Shown here piece by piece: positions 5,450-7,221 of a stretch of 7,221 nt of DNA. How positions within the stretch are numbered: position 1 is the stretch's first letter; every line of letters starts with the position of its first letter. The notes below the pieces were generated by a model, which saw only the letters and a list, made by a program, of their open reading frames with translations, was not told the DNA's origin and made no database searches. Both the position numbers and the translations under genes were made by a program. This DNA comes from DATLFA01 sp039934635 (GTDB taxonomy: Bacteria > Actinomycetota > Acidimicrobiia > Acidimicrobiales > WLNW01): positions 1 to 7,221 of the forward strand of contig JBDTLT010000263.1 in the NCBI GenBank assembly GCA_039934635.1. The letters are read 5' to 3'.

Positions 5450-6331
5450 CTAAGGCGCCTGCGCAATGACATCCACGGCGACCTCGATGTCCTGGCTCGC
5501 CGGCGGCCCGATCAGTACACCCCGCAGCGGCGCGATGTCCGCGTAGTCGCGGCCCCATCCGATGGTGATGTGACGCAGTGGCGGCATCTGGTCATTGGTC
5601 GGGTCGACGTCGATCCAGCCGGCTGCCGGCACGTACACCGCACACCACGCGTGCGAGGCGTCGGCCCCCTGCAGCTTGGGCCGGTCCGGTGGCGGATCGG
5701 TCTCGAGGTAGCCGCTGACATAGCGCGCGGCCAGGCCCACCGAGCGCGCGCAACCGATGTAGAGGTGGGCGAAGTCCTGGCACACGCCCCGGCGGTGCTC
5801 GAGCACTTCGCTCACCGGTGTCGCCACATCGGAGAACTCGGTATCGAAGACGAAGTCGGTGAAGATGCGCCGCGACAGGTCGCGCAGCGAGTCGATGACC
5901 TCGCGTTGCGGGTCGAAGGACGGTGCCGCGTAGCTCGACAAGAGCGCCGACGGGCGCACATAGCGCGATGGCAGCCGCAACTCGCGCGCTTCCATTCCGG
6001 CGACCGAGCGATCGGCGATCGTGGCGGCGACGATCTCTTCCCACGGCACACCCACCTCGGGCACGGGCGCCGGAGGCTCGATCTCGACCCAACTCATCGC
6101 GACGAGGTTCAACGTGTCGTGCGGCGCGCTCACCGCCAGGTAGCTGAGATGGTTGCCGTACGCGTCGTCGAACTGGGCACGGTGGGAGGGCTCGGGCGTG
6201 CAGTACAACTGGTGATCGCGCACGTCCTGCCGGGCGAGCGACCGCGGCGAGAGACCAGCCATCAGATGGGCGCTCGACATCTCGTCGCCGTAGTGATAGG
6301 TCGTGCGGTGCGTGACCTGATACGCCGTCAC
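5450..6331 (-). CDS. transglutaminase-like cysteine hydrolase (COG1305 type)
   Basis: A 293-residue protein of the bacterial transglutaminase-like family. An N-terminal beta domain (Bact_transglu_N; YQVTHRTTYHYGDEMSSAHL, about 4-23, continuing to residue 85) is followed by the papain-like core. The catalytic residues are visible: Cys184 in RRGVCQDFAHL, His227 in ADASHAWCAVYVP and Asp243 in GWIDVDPTN. Most bacterial members are thought to act as peptidases or amidases rather than cross-linkers. No signal peptide is seen, so it is probably cytoplasmic. The GTG start at 6331-6329 overlaps the TGA of the alpha-E gene as GTGA, and GGAG lies 7 nt before it, inside the alpha-E gene. The pairing with alpha-E matches the predicted ATP-grasp/alpha-E/transglutaminase peptide-modification cluster, where this enzyme would trim or hydrolyse the product. 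Confidence 0.92.
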   Translation of the reverse strand: MTAYQVTHRTTYHYGDEMSSAHLMAGLSPRSLARQDVRDHQLYCTPEPSHRAQFDDAYGNHLSYLAVSAPHDTLNLVAMSWVEIEPPAPVPEVGVPWEEIVAATIADRSVAGMEARELRLPSRYVRPSALLSSYAAPSFDPQREVIDSLRDLSRRIFTDFVFDTEFSDVATPVSEVLEHRRGVCQDFAHLYIGCARSVGLAARYVSGYLETDPPPDRPKLQGADASHAWCAVYVPAAGWIDVDPTNDQMPPLRHITIGWGRDYADIAPLRGVLIGPPASQDIEVAVDVIAQAP

Positions 6332-7221
6332 GATCGCACTCCGAGCACACCGGGCACGTCGACGGGACTGAACCAGGTTGCGCCGAGCGCGTCGACGTAG
6401 CGCAACAACGGCCCCCGAGTCTCGATTACCAACTCCGCCACCGGCGCGTTGCGCGCCATGCTGTCGGCCAACGCCTCGGCGGCCTGCATGAGGTGGGCGG
6501 TCATCTCGGGGTATTGCTGCGGCAGCGTCGCGTGATGATCCCGAATGCGATCGAGCTGGAATGCCACCGACCGCGGGTTGGAGCTGTCGAACACGACAAG
6601 ATCGAGAAGCGCATCGACACGTAGATCACTGCGATAGCGGCGCCGGTAGGCGATGAGGCTGTCGCAACTCGCGAGCACGATCTCGGCGACGGGCGCGATG
6701 TCGTCGATGGGAACGAGTGTCTCTTCGATCAGGCCAAGGGTCAAGAGCGCACGATCGACGCGCCGGCCGAGATCCCAGAACATCCAGCCCGGGCCGCGCA
6801 CGACACTTTCCATACTCGCTCCTGCGAGCGCGGAGAGATCGAGCAACAAGTCGTCGAGCGATTCGGTGAGCACGAACATGTGCTCTTGGTCGGCGACGCC
6901 ATCGAGCGCGATGCGCGCATTCTCGACCCGGGCGATGACACGCCAGGCGGTCTGCGACAAGAAAGCCCGCGCCGATCGTGCGCTGCCGACCAAGCCGGAA
7001 AGGCTGACGCCGAGGCTCGACACGCCTTCGGCGAAAACCGACCACAGATCAGGCGCTGAGTCGTCGGGATCGGGATCGCGCGAGGTGCGGGCGCTGCGCG
7101 CCACCCGGCGCAGACCGGCCAACGCCACCGGCAACCATTCGGGCGCACCATGACGGCCATCGGTCTCGACTCTGGTCGCAATGCTGTTCGTCGTCCTCGC
7201 GATCATTTCGGTGCGCTCGGC
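6328..7221 (-). CDS. alpha-E domain protein (DUF403), C-terminal 298 residues; start beyond window
   Basis: The frame is open to the right edge. The 298 visible residues begin AERTEMIARTTNSIATRVETD, which fits the family's opening helix, usually '...GRYxERAExxAR', so the true N-terminus lies outside and the ATG at 7206 is an internal methionine. Further family features are AFLSQTAWRVIARVENAR (about 90-107), MFWDLGRRVDRALLTLGLIEETL (about 148-170) and PRSVAFQLDRIRDHHATLP (about 217-235). Alpha-E is an all-helical domain of unknown activity that accompanies circularly permuted ATP-grasp proteins, either as a neighbour or fused at their C-terminus. It is predicted to take part in synthesis or transfer of a peptide-like tag. 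Here it is translationally coupled to the transglutaminase gene through GTGA. Whether this copy is free-standing or fused cannot be decided within the window. Confidence 0.88.
   Translation of the reverse strand, partial: AERTEMIARTTNSIATRVETDGRHGAPEWLPVALAGLRRVARSARTSRDPDPDDSAPDLWSVFAEGVSSLGVSLSGLVGSARSARAFLSQTAWRVIARVENARIALDGVADQEHMFVLTESLDDLLLDLSALAGASMESVVRGPGWMFWDLGRRVDRALLTLGLIEETLVPIDDIAPVAEIVLASCDSLIAYRRRYRSDLRVDALLDLVVFDSSNPRSVAFQLDRIRDHHATLPQQYPEMTAHLMQAAEALADSMARNAPVAELVIETRGPLLRYVDALGATWFSPVDVPGVLGVRS
6339..6342 (-). promoter_or_regulatory. Shine-Dalgarno site of the transglutaminase-like gene
   Basis: GGAG lies 7 nt before GTG 6331, inside the last codons of the alpha-E gene. 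It supports this GTG as the start and translational coupling through the 4-nt GTGA overlap. Confidence 0.55.

Noticed and set aside
5396..6400. 334-codon plus-strand frame opposite the transglutaminase gene
   Set aside because: Low-complexity Arg/His-rich product typical of the complementary frame of a GC-rich gene; the opposite strand carries an intact catalytic triad.

Overview
The window looks like chromosomal DNA of a high-GC actinobacterium, possibly an uncultured Acidimicrobiia-like lineage. The clade is an inference. It rests on the GC-rich third codon positions, frequent GTG and TTG starts, a DinB/mycothiol-type fold, a luciferase-like flavin oxidoreductase beside a PadR regulator, and an alpha-E/transglutaminase pair. 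No rRNA, tRNA, CRISPR array, transposase or integrase was seen. Gene density is close to 100%, and no gene-free stretch exceeds about 65 bases.

Layout, left to right. (1) 1-269, minus strand: N-terminal part of a DinB/DUF664 protein running off the left edge. (2) 296-514, plus: unrecognised 72-residue ORF with a strong ribosome binding site, divergent from DinB. Its stop codon interlocks with that of (3), a 79-residue small protein at 511-750, minus. (4) 801-1601, plus: GNAT-like acetyltransferase, probably translated from a leaderless mRNA. It shares a 50-bp divergent promoter region with (3). (5) 3963 down to 1629, minus: a three-gene operon of LLM flavin oxidoreductase, PadR-family repressor and nitrobindin-like heme-binding beta-barrel. 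In front of it is a consensus -35 box and a 28-bp AT-rich near-palindrome, the probable operator. (6) 5394-4027, minus: class I photolyase. (7) 6331-5450, minus: transglutaminase-like cysteine hydrolase. (8) 7221-6328, minus: alpha-E domain protein whose start lies beyond the right edge.

How the genes work together. Alpha-E plus transglutaminase, with 4-nt translational coupling, is the downstream part of a known conserved cluster with a circularly permuted ATP-grasp protein. That cluster is predicted to make and process a peptide-like modification. Here the ATP-grasp protein is expected just right of the window, perhaps fused to alpha-E. The photolyase follows 55 nt later and may be co-transcribed. 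The oxidoreductase-PadR-nitrobindin operon reads as a self-contained, inducible redox or detoxification unit: the repressor gene is translationally coupled to the enzyme gene, and the operator-like palindrome covers the promoter. This operon and its operator are the most attractive candidates for something not yet described. Its substrate cannot be told from the sequence.
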